A DNA stretch of 64,000 nt from Mucisphaera sp965279675 (GTDB lineage: Bacteria; Planctomycetota; Phycisphaerae; Phycisphaerales; Phycisphaeraceae): contig NZ_CBDIIJ010000002.1 of NCBI RefSeq assembly GCF_965279675.1, forward strand, positions 1,922,001 through 1,986,000. The letters are read 5' to 3'. The translations under genes and the position numbers were made by a program. Shown here in pieces: positions 7,660-18,868 of the stretch. Position 1 is the first letter of the stretch, and each line of letters opens with the position of its first letter. Below the pieces are notes generated by a model, which was not told where the DNA came from, ran no database searches, and was given only the letters and a program-made list of their open reading frames with translations.

Positions 7660-8940
7660 TTGTCGCGTTCCCGTCCCAGAGTCATCATCGTTGCCGACAA
7701 TGCTTCCGCCCGCTTCGGCGGCGAGGCGATCCTCCCGCTTCACTACTTCCGCTTCCTGCGGGCTAGGGGTATCGAGGCCCATCTCCTCGTTCACGACCGA
7801 ACCCGAGACGAGCTGCTCGCGGTCATCGAGCCCGCGGACCATCCCCGCCTGCACTTCGTGCCCGACCTCGCCGCCCACCGTTTGCTCTGGGCCATCGGCC
7901 GCAGGCTGCCTCATCGCCTGGGCATCATGTTCACCGGCACGCCGATGCACCTGCTCACGCAGGTCCAGCAGCGGCGTCTGGCCCGTCGGCTGGTCCGGGA
8001 CCACGCGCTGACGATCGTCCACGAGCCCATCCCCGTGTCGCCCAAGACCCCTTCCCTCATGCACGGGATCGGGGTGCCGGTGGTGATCGGCCCCATGAAC
8101 GGTGGGATGACCTACCCCGCGGGATTCCGCTACCTCGAATCCTCACTCGAACGCCTGCTGATCGGCCTGGGCCGCGCGGCATCCGGGCTGGCCAACGCCC
8201 TGATCCCGGGCAAGCGCCGGGCGGCCGCCCTGCTGGTCGCCAATCAGCGCACTGCCCGGGCCTTGCCAGCAGGCATCAGGGCCCCGGTGATCGAACTCGT
8301 CGAGAACGGCGCCGATCTGAGCCTCTGGCAAGCACCCGAGCTTCGGAGCCAGCCCGATGGCGTCACACGCCTTCTCTACATGGGCCGTATGGTCGACTGG
8401 AAAGCGATCGACCTGCTGCTTCATGCCCTGGCCCGGCTGGTCCGTCAGCCCGACGCCCCCCGTGTCCACATTGACCTGCTGGGCGATGGCGATCAGCGGC
8501 ACGCCCTGGAGAGCCTGTCCCGGGAACTGGGCATCGGGCAGCACCTGAGCTTCCACGGCTTCCTGCCCCAGGCCGAGTGCGCCCTGCGGCTCGCGGCCTG
8601 CGACGCGCTCGTGCTCCCGAGTCTTTATGAATGCGGCGGCGCGGTGGTCCTCGAGGCCATGGCCATGAGCAAACCCGTCATCGCCACCGACTGGGGCGGA
8701 CCCGCTGATTACCTCGACCCGACCTGCGGTATCCTCGTCCCGCCCACCGACCGCGAAACCTTTATCAGCGATCTCGCCCGCGCGATCAGTGAACTCGCCC
8801 GGGATCCCGACCGCCGTGTCACACTCGGTCACGCCGGTCGGGTCAAGGTCGAGACGCACTACGACTGGCAGGTGAAGATCGACCGCATCCTGGAGATCTA
8901 CCAGCAGGTGATCCACCGCGATCAGGAGCCCCACTCGTGA
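7660..8940 (+). CDS. GT4-like glycosyltransferase (GT-B fold)
   Basis: A 426-residue enzyme expected to transfer a sugar from a nucleotide donor in glycan synthesis at the cytoplasmic membrane. The N-terminal half shows an acceptor-side Rossmann domain with ASARFGGEA. The C-terminal half has the GT4 features LLYMGRMVDWKAIDLLL, a GDGDQRHALE segment and the donor-binding ECGGAVVLEAMAMSKPVIATD with the E-x7-E pattern. The start is uncertain. The frame is open from 7606, but the promoter-like TATTAT at 7627 and a GGA eight bases before the TTG at 7660 favour the latter. The stop overlaps the next gene by four bases (GTGA), so the two are co-translated. Confidence 0.8.
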   Translation: MSRSRPRVIIVADNASARFGGEAILPLHYFRFLRARGIEAHLLVHDRTRDELLAVIEPADHPRLHFVPDLAAHRLLWAIGRRLPHRLGIMFTGTPMHLLTQVQQRRLARRLVRDHALTIVHEPIPVSPKTPSLMHGIGVPVVIGPMNGGMTYPAGFRYLESSLERLLIGLGRAASGLANALIPGKRRAAALLVANQRTARALPAGIRAPVIELVENGADLSLWQAPELRSQPDGVTRLLYMGRMVDWKAIDLLLHALARLVRQPDAPRVHIDLLGDGDQRHALESLSRELGIGQHLSFHGFLPQAECALRLAACDALVLPSLYECGGAVVLEAMAMSKPVIATDWGGPADYLDPTCGILVPPTDRETFISDLARAISELARDPDRRVTLGHAGRVKVETHYDWQVKIDRILEIYQQVIHRDQEPHS

Positions 8941-9899
8941 CCGATGCCCCCCGACGCAGTGTCTCGATGGTCCTCGGCGTCGGCTCGCTCGGCTACGCCC
9001 GGCTCTGCCTGCGCAGCCTGCTCCATCACGCGATCGAGCCTCTGAGGCTGCGTCTGATCACCGACAACACCGCCGACGCCGGGCAGCTCGCCGAAGCGGT
9101 GGCCGAACTGGAGCCGCCCGAGCGTCACCGTTGGTCAGCCCACGGGTTTGAGGAGCTCAATGACCTCGCCGCCGCGAAGATCCCCCAGCACCGCCACGTG
9201 CGCACGTTCATGCTGGGCCATCCCTGCTGGCGGAAGATCACCGATCCTCTGCTGCTCGCCGAGGACGGCGAGGAAGCCATCATCCTCGACCCGGATGTCT
9301 TTTTCCCCAGCCCCTTCACCTTCGAGCCCACGCCCGAGTGGGGTCTGCTCCTCATGTGGCAGCCACCCAACTGCCTGCTGCCCCCGGAGACCGTCGAACG
9401 CGCCTTCGAACTCGGCCCGCTTGCCGATCACACCGACATCGGCGTCGCGCACGCCCGAGCGCCGCTCGACTGGGACTGGCTCGATACCTACGTCCAGGCC
9501 CTGGGCGGCGCGGATCTCCCGCGCTCCATGCACGTCGAGTCGATCGTCTGGGCCGCGCTGGCCCTTCGGATCGGCGGGGGCTACCTCGATCCGGCCCGCT
9601 GGTGGTGCTACCGCAGCGCCCAGTGGAAACGCGTCGCCATCAAGCTGGGCGTCCCCGGCACCGCCATCCTGCGGCACGAGCCGCTGGGCTCGGTCAAGGC
9701 CTTCCACGCCGGCGGGCTCGCCAAGCACTGGCTGGTCCGGGCCAATCCGGCGGAGCCCGTGCATCCCGACCCCGCACTGACCCGGCCGTCGCCGGTCCGG
9801 CCCTTCGTCGCCTTCCCGCAGGCCAAGCACCGGGCCAAGCTCCGCAGGACCGCGGCCCTCCGCTCGCTGGGGTACTACCGCCTGCTCGGTTCCGGCTGA
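8937..9899 (+). CDS. Glycosyltransferase-like protein (GT-A type suspected)
   Basis: A 320-residue protein overlapping the GT4 gene by four bases. It has no signal peptide. The segment EEAIILDPDVFFPSP resembles the strand-turn of GT-A enzymes that carry an Asp-x-Asp metal site, followed by an acidic stretch and a WESIVWAALA-like region (HVESIVWAAL) where acceptor residues often lie. The length fits a short glycosyltransferase or a capsule-type accessory protein. Its tight coupling to the GT4 gene suggests the pair makes or modifies one surface glycan. I do not recognise a named family, and the GT-A reading rests mainly on the DPDVFF motif and the neighbour. Confidence 0.55.
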   Translation: MTDAPRRSVSMVLGVGSLGYARLCLRSLLHHAIEPLRLRLITDNTADAGQLAEAVAELEPPERHRWSAHGFEELNDLAAAKIPQHRHVRTFMLGHPCWRKITDPLLLAEDGEEAIILDPDVFFPSPFTFEPTPEWGLLLMWQPPNCLLPPETVERAFELGPLADHTDIGVAHARAPLDWDWLDTYVQALGGADLPRSMHVESIVWAALALRIGGGYLDPARWWCYRSAQWKRVAIKLGVPGTAILRHEPLGSVKAFHAGGLAKHWLVRANPAEPVHPDPALTRPSPVRPFVAFPQAKHRAKLRRTAALRSLGYYRLLGSG

Positions 9900-9929
9900 G
9901 CCCCGGGATCGCTTATCCTGAGCGGTCCC

Positions 9930-12813
9930 ATGACCAACCCCACCCCCCATACGACCTACGACTTCGCCGCCATCGAGGCCCGCTGGCAGGCGTACTGGGC
10001 CGAGCAACACACTTTCCATGCCGCGAATCCCGATGAGGATCGGTTCGATCCGAACAAGCCGAAGTTCTACGTCCTGGATATGTTCCCCTACCCCTCCGGT
10101 GTCGGGCTGCACGTAGGGCACCCGCTCGGGTACATCGCGACGGATATCGTCGGCCGTTACAAGCGGATGCGGGGTTTCAATGTCCTCCATCCGATGGGTT
10201 TTGATGCCTTCGGTCTGCCCGCGGAGCAGTATGCCGTCGAGACAGGCGTCCACCCGCGCGAGACCACCGACAAGAACATCAACAACATGGTCCGGCAGCT
10301 CAAGCAGCTCGGGCTCGGCTACGACTGGAACCGCCAGCTCGCGACGACCGACACCGACTACTACCACTGGACGCAGTGGATCTTCCTGCAGCTGTTCAAC
10401 AGCTACTTCGACCCGGTCGCCAACGCCGCCCGGCCGATCAGCGAACTCCGCCACAAGCTCGAAGAGGAGGATTACTACGTCGGGATCGATGGCGAACTCA
10501 TCGAGTCGGGTGATGCCGAGAACATGGCCGCGTTAGCGGGCATCGGCGACCCCAACATCCATAAGTACCACGAGCTTGAGCCCGATCAACGCATGCGCCT
10601 GATCGACAGCTACCGGCTGGCCTATCTTGCCGAGGTCGATGTCAACTGGTGCCCGGCGCTCGGCACGGTGCTTGCCAACGAGGAAGTCACCAACGACGGC
10701 CGCTCGGAGCGGGGCAACCACCCGGTCTTCAAACGCCCGCTCAAACAGTGGATGCTGAGAATCACCGCCTACTCCGATCGCCTGATCGATGAGCTCGACC
10801 GCGTCGACTGGCCCGAGCCCATCAAGCTCCTTCAACGGAACTGGATCGGCCGTTCGACCGGCGCCGAAGTCGACTTCGCCATCGAGGGCTCGGACGAATC
10901 GATCCGCGTCTTTACGACCCGACCCGACACGCTGTTCGGCGCGACCTACATGGTGCTCGCCCCCGAGCACCCGCTGGTCGAAGTCGTGACGACCGCCGAT
11001 CAACGCAAGGCCGTCGACGACTACCAGGCCGAAGCCGCTGCGAAATCCGAGATCGATCGCGGGGCCGAAGGCAAAGAGAAAACAGGTGTGTTCACCGGCG
11101 GCTACGCCCTCAACCCGGTCACAGGCCGGCCGATCCCGGTTTGGATCGCCGACTACGTCATGATGGGTTACGGCACCGGCGCGATTATGGCCGTGCCCGC
11201 GCACGACACCCGCGACCACGCCTTCGCCACCAAGTTCGGGTTGCCGATCATCCGCGTTGTCGAAGGCGGCTCAACGCCGATCGAAGACGAGGCGTTCACC
11301 GGCGTCGGGCCGAACGTCAATTCCGAGAACGATGAGGTCTCCCTCAACGGCCTCGCCACCCCCGAAGCCAAGCAGCGCATCATCGACTGGCTCGTGAGTA
11401 AGAAGCTCGGCAAGGCGACCGTGCAGACCAAGCTCCGCGACTGGCTCTTCTCCCGGCAGCGCTACTGGGGCGAGCCGTTCCCGATCCTCCACGAACTCGA
11501 CGACGACGGTCAGCCGACCGGCATGATCCGTGGCGTCCCCGAACAATTACTGCCTGTCAGCCACCCGCACCTCGATGACTTCCGTCCCGAAGCCGTGGAC
11601 GATCCGAACGCCCCGCCTCGCCCGCCGCTCGGTCGGGCACCTGAAGACTGGCGCATCGTCGAGCTCGACGGCAAGCGTTACCAGCGGGAACTCAACACCA
11701 TGCCGCAGTGGGCCGGCTCCTGCTGGTACTACTTGCGCTTCCTCGATCCCTCCAACCAGCACCGCTTCGTCGCCCCCGAGACCGAGCGATACTGGATGAC
11801 ACGCGCTGAAGAACAGCCCGGCGGCTACGAAGGCGGGGTCGATCTCTACGTCGGAGGGGCCGAGCACGCCGTGCTCCACCTGCTCTATGCCCGCTTCTGG
11901 CACAAGGTGCTCTTCGACCTCGGGCACGTCCTCGACGGTCGAGCCCTTCGGCCGGCTCTTCAATCAGGGCTACATCCAGGCCTACTATTACGAAAAAGAC
12001 AACGGCACCCGCGTCGAGGCCACAGAGGTCACCACCGAAGACGGCCGACCGGCCTACGAGGCCCAGGGCCAACCCGGCACGAAGTTCGTCTTCGAAGGCG
12101 AACCCGTTACCGAGCGCTACGGCAAGATGGGCAAGTCGCTCAAGAACGCCGTGGCCCCCGACGACATCTGCCACGAGTACGGCGCTGACACCCTCCGGCT
12201 CTACGAGATGGCGATGGGCCCCCTCGACCAGTCCAAGCCCTGGAACACCAAGGACATCACCGGCGTCCACCGGTTCCTGCAACGGCTCTGGCGTAATTTC
12301 TTCGACCCCGAAACCGGCGTCTGCCAGCTCACCGATGAAGCCCCGTCCGACGAGCTCGAACGGCTGACCCACAAGACCATCGCCCGCGTGACCGAGGCCA
12401 TGGAGGCGATGACCTTCAACGTCGCCATCGCCGCGATGATCGAGCTCAACAACAAGCTCGTGCCCGAGCCCAAGCTTCCCCGCAGCATCGCCGACCGGCT
12501 GGTCCGCATGCTCGCGCCGCTGGCCCCGCACGTCGGCGAAGAGCTCTGGGCCGCCCTTGGCCACGAGCCCTCGGTCGCCGACGCCGACTGGCCGACCTTC
12601 GACCCCGAGATGCTCGTCGAAGACACCATCGAGATGCCGATCCAGGTCAACGGCAAGCTACGCGGCAAGATCTCCATCCCCGCCGACGCCGATCAGCCGG
12701 CCATCGAAGCCGCCGCTAAGGCCGATCCCAACGTCGCCAGCCACCTAGAGGGCAAGACCATCCGCAAGGTGATCGTCGTGCCCAAGAAGCTGATCAATAT
12801 CGTGGTGAGCTAA
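9930..12813 (+). CDS. leuS: Leucyl-tRNA synthetase, interrupted by a one-base insertion near 11930
   Basis: Class I synthetase that charges leucine onto tRNA-Leu. The ATP motif HVGH lies in PYPSGVGLHVGHPLGY, the editing domain has TRPDTLFGATY and VPAHDTRDHAFA, and the second ATP motif reads KMGKS, a variant of KMSKS. The C-terminal anticodon and tail domains run to 12813. The first frame (9930 on) loses homology after LFDLGHV. The expected continuation, S-T-V-E-P-F-G-R-L-F-N-Q-G, is found in the next frame. Removing one C at 11930/11931 restores a 960-residue protein, the normal length for bacterial LeuRS. Because the gene is essential, a sequencing error is the likeliest reason, with a true second copy or recoding as alternatives. 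Confidence 0.9.
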
Positions 12814-12822
12814 GATCCGGTC

Positions 12823-13470
12823 ATGATCCTCCTCATCGATAACTACGACTCCTTCACCTACAACCTCGTTCAGCGGTTGGGTGAGGTGCTCATGGCCAAC
12901 GGGCTCACCGCCGAGCAGGCCGAGCAACGGTTGCACGTCGTCCGCAACGACAAGATCACGACCGACCAGATCACCGAGCTGGCTCCCGAAGCCATCATCA
13001 TCTCGCCCGGCCCCTGCACGCCGAACGAGGCCGGCGTCTCCTGCGCCGTCGCCGAGGCGTTCGCCGGAAAGATCCCGCTCTTCGGCGTCTGCCTCGGGCA
13101 CCAGTCCATCGGCCAGGCCTACGGCATGACGGTCGCCCGCAACAGTCACGTCATGCACGGCAAGACCTCGCCGATCCACCACGACGGCCAGGGTGTTTTC
13201 GCCGGGATGTCCAACCCATTCATCGCGACCCGGTATCACTCACTCGTCGTCACGCCCGAGACAGTCGACAAGGAACGCTTCATCGTCTCGGCCTGGACCG
13301 ACGAAGGCGAGGTCATGGGCCTCCGTGCCAAGCCCGGCGTCTTCGGCGATGCCTCGGTCGAGTCCGTCCAGTTCCACCCCGAATCGTTCCTGACCACCGA
13401 GGGCCACCGACTCCTCGCCAACGTCCTGAGCCTGCCGAACGCCCCGGTTTCCCGGGACGCGGTGGCTTAA
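12823..13470 (+). CDS. trpG: Glutamine amidotransferase of anthranilate / aminodeoxychorismate synthase
   Basis: A 215-residue class I glutaminase that supplies ammonia to the chorismate-using subunit in tryptophan or folate synthesis. It begins with the family-typical ILLIDNYDSFTYNLV. The oxyanion motif SPGPCTPNEAG lies at residues 61-72, the nucleophile is Cys90 in GVCLGHQ, and the other triad members are His185 and Glu187 in VQFHPES. No component I gene is nearby, so trpG and pabA roles cannot be told apart. One protein often serves both. The start ATG at 12823 has no ribosome site but follows a TAAGAT box by six bases, consistent with its own near-leaderless transcript despite lying nine bases after leuS. 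Confidence 0.9.
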   Translation: MILLIDNYDSFTYNLVQRLGEVLMANGLTAEQAEQRLHVVRNDKITTDQITELAPEAIIISPGPCTPNEAGVSCAVAEAFAGKIPLFGVCLGHQSIGQAYGMTVARNSHVMHGKTSPIHHDGQGVFAGMSNPFIATRYHSLVVTPETVDKERFIVSAWTDEGEVMGLRAKPGVFGDASVESVQFHPESFLTTEGHRLLANVLSLPNAPVSRDAVA

Positions 13471-13480
13471 GCCAGCAAAC

Positions 13481-14569
13481 TCACTCCAACACCACCGGCC
13501 GCTCCAGCACGGTGATGGTCTGCGCGTCCGCGTCCATCTCCACCAGCACGCCGAAGGGAAGCGTCGCGTTGTCCGCCACGTGGCCCGCGGGGAAGTTCTT
13601 GATGATCGGCACGCCGAGGTTCAGGAAATAGTCTTCGAGTACCTCGCGCATCGTCGTGGTTTCGTTCGAGGTGTCCTCTCTGGCTCGCCGGGTGAATCGA
13701 CCGAGGATCGCGCCGCTGATCTGGTCGAGCTGGCCCGAGTCTTTCATCTGTCGCAGCATCCGATCAACCCGGTAGGGGGCTTCGCCGATGTCTTCGAGGT
13801 AGAGAATCTTGTCGACGGTGTCGTACTGATAAGGCGTGCCGGTCACGGCCTGCACTAGCGAGAGATTCCCGCCGACGATCTGCCCGCGAGCGATCCCGCC
13901 CACCATCGTCTCGACGGGCACTTCGACGCGTTCGTCCGACTTGATGACATAAGGCTCTGCGTCTTCTGCCTCATAGCTCGACTTGAGCAGTGCCCGCCAG
14001 AAGTAGTCGGCCGAGAACGGCCGGAGGTTGCTCTCGCTGCCGAGGCCCCACATCGGATTCGGTGAGTGAAACGTCACCAGCCCGGCTCGCTGGTGGAAGG
14101 CCGCATGCAAGGCGGTGATGTCACTGAAGCCGATGAAAACCTTCGGGTTGGCCCGGATCACCTCGTAGTCGAGCAGTTCAAGGATTCGCGTCGCCCCGTA
14201 CCCGCCCGTGCCGGGGAAGATCGCATCGATCTCCGGGTCCTGGAACACCGCCATCAACTCCGCGGCCCGCTCGTGGTCGCTTCCGGCCAGGTAGCCATGC
14301 TTCCGGTACAGATTCGGCGGGATCACGATCTTAAAGCCCATGTCCGCGAGCCGGACCTGCGCCCGCTCGATCCGTTCCTGATCCAGTTCGCCCGCAGGGG
14401 CGACAAAGGCGATCGTGTCACCCGGTTCGAGAGCTTTGGGCTTGATCAGCGGCCGTACCGGAGCATGAGATCGATCAGCGGTGCTGTTGAACGCTGTGCT
14501 GCAGCCGTTAAGCAGCACCGTCGCAGTCAGCAACACAGTGAACGCGCTTCGCAAGGAAAAACTCAACAT
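13481..14569 (-). CDS. LD-carboxypeptidase (peptidase S66), lipoprotein
   Basis: A 362-residue peptidase that trims the terminal D-alanine from muropeptide tetrapeptides during cell-wall recycling. The N-terminus is a lipoprotein signal with lipobox LLNGC (Cys23), placing it on a membrane facing the periplasm. The S66 catalytic serine is Ser149 in FIGFSDITALH. The glutamate is probably in YLEDIGEAPYRVDR, and the histidine in PAGHVADNATLPFG. The oxyanion glycines appear in FPGTGGYGA. The length is a little above cytoplasmic LdcA because of the signal. The ATG at 14569 is preceded by GAGGAG. The gene runs convergent to trpG, with ten bases between them. Confidence 0.88.
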   Translation of the reverse strand: MLSFSLRSAFTVLLTATVLLNGCSTAFNSTADRSHAPVRPLIKPKALEPGDTIAFVAPAGELDQERIERAQVRLADMGFKIVIPPNLYRKHGYLAGSDHERAAELMAVFQDPEIDAIFPGTGGYGATRILELLDYEVIRANPKVFIGFSDITALHAAFHQRAGLVTFHSPNPMWGLGSESNLRPFSADYFWRALLKSSYEAEDAEPYVIKSDERVEVPVETMVGGIARGQIVGGNLSLVQAVTGTPYQYDTVDKILYLEDIGEAPYRVDRMLRQMKDSGQLDQISGAILGRFTRRAREDTSNETTTMREVLEDYFLNLGVPIIKNFPAGHVADNATLPFGVLVEMDADAQTITVLERPVVLE

Positions 14570-14645
14570 GGAAAACTCCTCAAGAGTCCTGCAATATACC
14601 CAGACGCATCAGTAGCCTCGGGAAACAAGGTGGATTGCGTCGGTA

Positions 14646-14673
14646 TCGACAGAACGACCGCATGGCCTATCCT
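14646..14673 (+). promoter_or_regulatory. Candidate promoter placing the dnaB start codon at the mRNA 5' end
   Basis: TCGACA (14646-14651, five of six matches to TTGACA), a 16-base spacer and TATCCT (14668-14673). The ATG of dnaB follows six bases later and lacks a ribosome site. This is the best example of several such arrangements in the window. Confidence 0.5.
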
Positions 14674-14679
14674 CTAGCC

Positions 14680-16079
<1,400 letters not shown>

Positions 16080-16083
<4 letters not shown>

Positions 16084-17777
16084 GAAACGCTGCCGGCTTT
16101 CACCCCGCTGCGATACCGCTGCGCAATCGGCACCCGACGTCCGAAGCCAAACGCGCGCCCGGTCACCTTGAGACCCGGGGCCGCCTGCTTGCGTTTGTAC
16201 TCGTTCCGATCGATGAGCCCGGCGATGCGTCGCACGGTCTCTTCGTCGAACCCGGTCTCGTTCACGATCCGATCGACCGGCTGGTCCAGTTCGACGTACC
16301 TCTCGATGATCGCATCCAGCACCTCATAGGCAGGCAGCGAATCCTGATCGACCTGGTCAGGGCGGAGCTCAGCTGATGGGGGTTTGGTGATGGTCGGCTC
16401 GGGGATGATTTCCTTCGCGTCGCCGGGCACCACCTTCCGGGGGTTGGCGTTCATCCACCGGGCCATCTCGTAGACCTGGGTCTTGGGCACGTCCGATAAC
16501 ACGCCCAGCCCGCCAGCCATGTCGCCATAGAGCGTGCAGTACCCGACGGCGACCTCCGACTTGTTCCCGGTCGTCAGCAGCATGGCCCCGAGCTTGTTCG
16601 AGATCGCCATCAGCAGCGTGCCCCGCACCCGCGCCTGGACGTTCTCCTCGGTGACATCCGGCTCCAGGCCCTCGAAGATGCCGCTCAGGGCCGTCTCAAA
16701 GGCTCCGTGGGGCTGCTCGATCGGGATCCGTTCGAAGCGGATGCCGAGATTCTTGGCCAGGGTTTTGGCGTCCGAGACCGATCCCTCGGACGAATAACGT
16801 GATGGCATAGCGACACCTATGACCCGATCGGCTCCGAGTGCCGCGACCGCGATGGCCGCTGAGACCGCCGAATCGATCCCACCAGACAGCCCGAGCACCA
16901 CCGATTTGAAGCCGCATTTGACGCAATAATCACGCAATCCGAGCACCAAAGCCTCGAAAACGCCCTCGATTCCCCTCGGATAAACCGGCTCGATGGGCTG
17001 TCCGGCACCCCTGAGCGGGACATCGACGGTCATAAAATCCTCAGCAAAGCAGGCGGCATGAGCCAGCAACTGCCCCTCGCTGTCCACCACGCAGGACCCG
17101 CCATCGAAGACCAACTCGTCGTTCCCGCCCACCTGATTGACGTAAACCAGCGGCATGGCGTATCGCCTGGCGACGTGCTTCATCAGCCGGAGCCGGAAGT
17201 CCTGCTTATCCCTGGTAAACGGCGAGGCTGAGGCGTTGACCAGCATCTCGGCCCCGGCCTGGGCCAGCAAGCCGGCGGGCTCCGAGGTGTAGAGCCGTCG
17301 CTCGAACAGGTCTTCCTCGTTCCAGAGGTCCTCGCAGATGCAGACCCCCAGCGAGGCTCCCGCGGCCCGGACCGGCTCCAGACCGGTACCCGGCTCGAAG
17401 TAACGGCGTTCATCAAAAACGTCATAGGTGGGCAGAAGCGTCTTGATGACGCTTCGCTGGACGGCCCCATCGGCACAGACCGCAGCGGCATTGACCAGAG
17501 GCGGGCCCAGCTTGGCATCCGAAACCGCCGGATAGCCGATAACGGCGGTAAGGCCGTGGCAACGCCCCGCGAGTTCGTGGACGACCTCGCCGCATGCCTC
17601 AACCAGGTCCGGCTTAAGGAGCAGGTCTTTGGGCGGATATCCGCAGACCACCAGTTCGGGTAGCACGAGTAAATCCGCCCGAGCCGACAACGCCCGATCG
17701 ATCGCCGAAGCGATCCGATCGCGGTTGCCAGCTATGTCACCCACCGTCGGATTGATCTGACCAAGTGCCACACGCAT
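16080..17777 (-). CDS. nadE: Glutamine-dependent NAD+ synthetase
   Basis: A 565-residue two-domain enzyme making NAD+ from nicotinate adenine dinucleotide, ATP and glutamine. The N-terminal nitrilase-type glutaminase (residues 1-260) has the full triad Glu41 (LPELVVCGYPP), Lys112 (IKTLLPTYDVFDE) and Cys148 (GVCICEDLW). The C-terminal synthetase domain has the PP-loop SGGIDS at about 298-303 and the TTGNKSE motif of the adenylation site. The domain order and length are normal for the two-domain form. The ATG at 17777 follows GAGGT. It is divergent from the TPR gene, with 56 bases between. Confidence 0.96.
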
Positions 17778-17833
17778 TCGATTGACCTCACAAGGGAACC
17801 AAACCTCCCCGCAGCGAGTATCGTAGGACCATC

Positions 17834-18868
17834 ATGCACGACACGGGACACACACGACGACGCTCGACCCAAACCCTCCTCGGGGCCGGGCTCCTGCTCA
17901 CCCTCACCCTCTTCGCTGGCACCGGCTGCGAAACGACGGCTCTGGACCCGCTTCAGACCCGATCCGTCAGCGATTCGAGGGCCACCGTCCTCGTGGCTCA
18001 GGCCGATGAACTGGTCGACGCGGGCAACACCGGCGAAGCCCTCGCCGTGCTGGCCGAGGCGATCGAGCGTGATCCCGATCTGACCGAGGCTCACGTGGCC
18101 GTCGGCGAAATCCACCTCAACGCCGGCAACCTGAACGCTGCCGAGCAGGCGTACGAGCGTGCCGTCCAGACCGACCCACGCGATTACGACGCCCAATACG
18201 GCCTCGCGGTCGTGAATCAGCTCCTCGGCCGGGTGAGCGAGTCCGTGACCGGCTATCTCCGGGCTCTCTCGATCGAGCCGGAGTCCTTCGAGGCCCGGCG
18301 GAATCTCGCCTCGGCCTACCTCCAGGCCGGCCGGCCCGACCTCGCGCTCCGGCACGCGGTCATGTCCACCGAAAAAGATCCCGAGAGCCGGGGAGCCTGG
18401 ATCAACCTGGGCGCGACCTACAGCATGCTTGGCGACCACGAGAAGGCTGTCCGCTGCTACCAGCAAGCCGCTGAACTCGGCGAGCTCGACCCGCCTCTGC
18501 TGCAGAGCTGGTCGCAGGCCCACCTGAACCTCCGCGAATTCGACCGTGCCGCCAACCTGCTGCAGCAACTGGTGCGCGAGCAGCCCTCGGCCTACGCCCA
18601 TGAACGCTACGGCTACGCCTTGTTCAAGCAGGGCCGCAGGCAGGACGCGATCGTCCAGTTCCAGGCCGCTCTCGAACTTGACCGGCGGATGCCCCCGGCC
18701 CTCAACGGTATCGGCGTCTGCCTGATGGCCGAGTTCCTCGAAACCGGCCGCCGAAACCCTGCGTTGCGTGACCGGGCCATCGCGGCCTGGCGTCGTTCGC
18801 TGACCATCGAGCCCCAGCAGCCGAAGATCGTCGACCTGATGTCTCGCTTCGGCCGCATCGCCCTGTGA
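17834..18868 (+). CDS. TPR-repeat lipoprotein
   Basis: A 344-residue secreted scaffold protein. The N-terminus is a lipoprotein signal peptide, with a charged start, a hydrophobic core LLLTLTLFAGT and lipobox AGTGC (Cys32). Residues 55-330 consist of tetratricopeptide repeats, each with the A/G-x3-Y/F pattern (for example LAVLAEAIERDPDLTEAHVA and AEQAYERAVQTDPRDYDAQY). It presumably forms a protein-binding superhelix in the periplasm. No partner can be named. The next gene begins within its stop codon (GTGA), so the two are translated together, though their functions seem unrelated. Start: ATG at 17834, nine bases after a TATCGT box. Confidence 0.8.
   Translation: MHDTGHTRRRSTQTLLGAGLLLTLTLFAGTGCETTALDPLQTRSVSDSRATVLVAQADELVDAGNTGEALAVLAEAIERDPDLTEAHVAVGEIHLNAGNLNAAEQAYERAVQTDPRDYDAQYGLAVVNQLLGRVSESVTGYLRALSIEPESFEARRNLASAYLQAGRPDLALRHAVMSTEKDPESRGAWINLGATYSMLGDHEKAVRCYQQAAELGELDPPLLQSWSQAHLNLREFDRAANLLQQLVREQPSAYAHERYGYALFKQGRRQDAIVQFQAALELDRRMPPALNGIGVCLMAEFLETGRRNPALRDRAIAAWRRSLTIEPQQPKIVDLMSRFGRIAL

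Noticed and set aside
11887..12188. Programmed frameshifting in leuS
   Set aside because: No slippery heptamer or downstream pseudoknot was recognised; a single-base sequence error explains the data more simply.
13463..13474. Palindrome TGGCTTAAGCCA at the end of trpG
   Set aside because: Has no loop and no T-run and lies in the stop codon region; likely chance.
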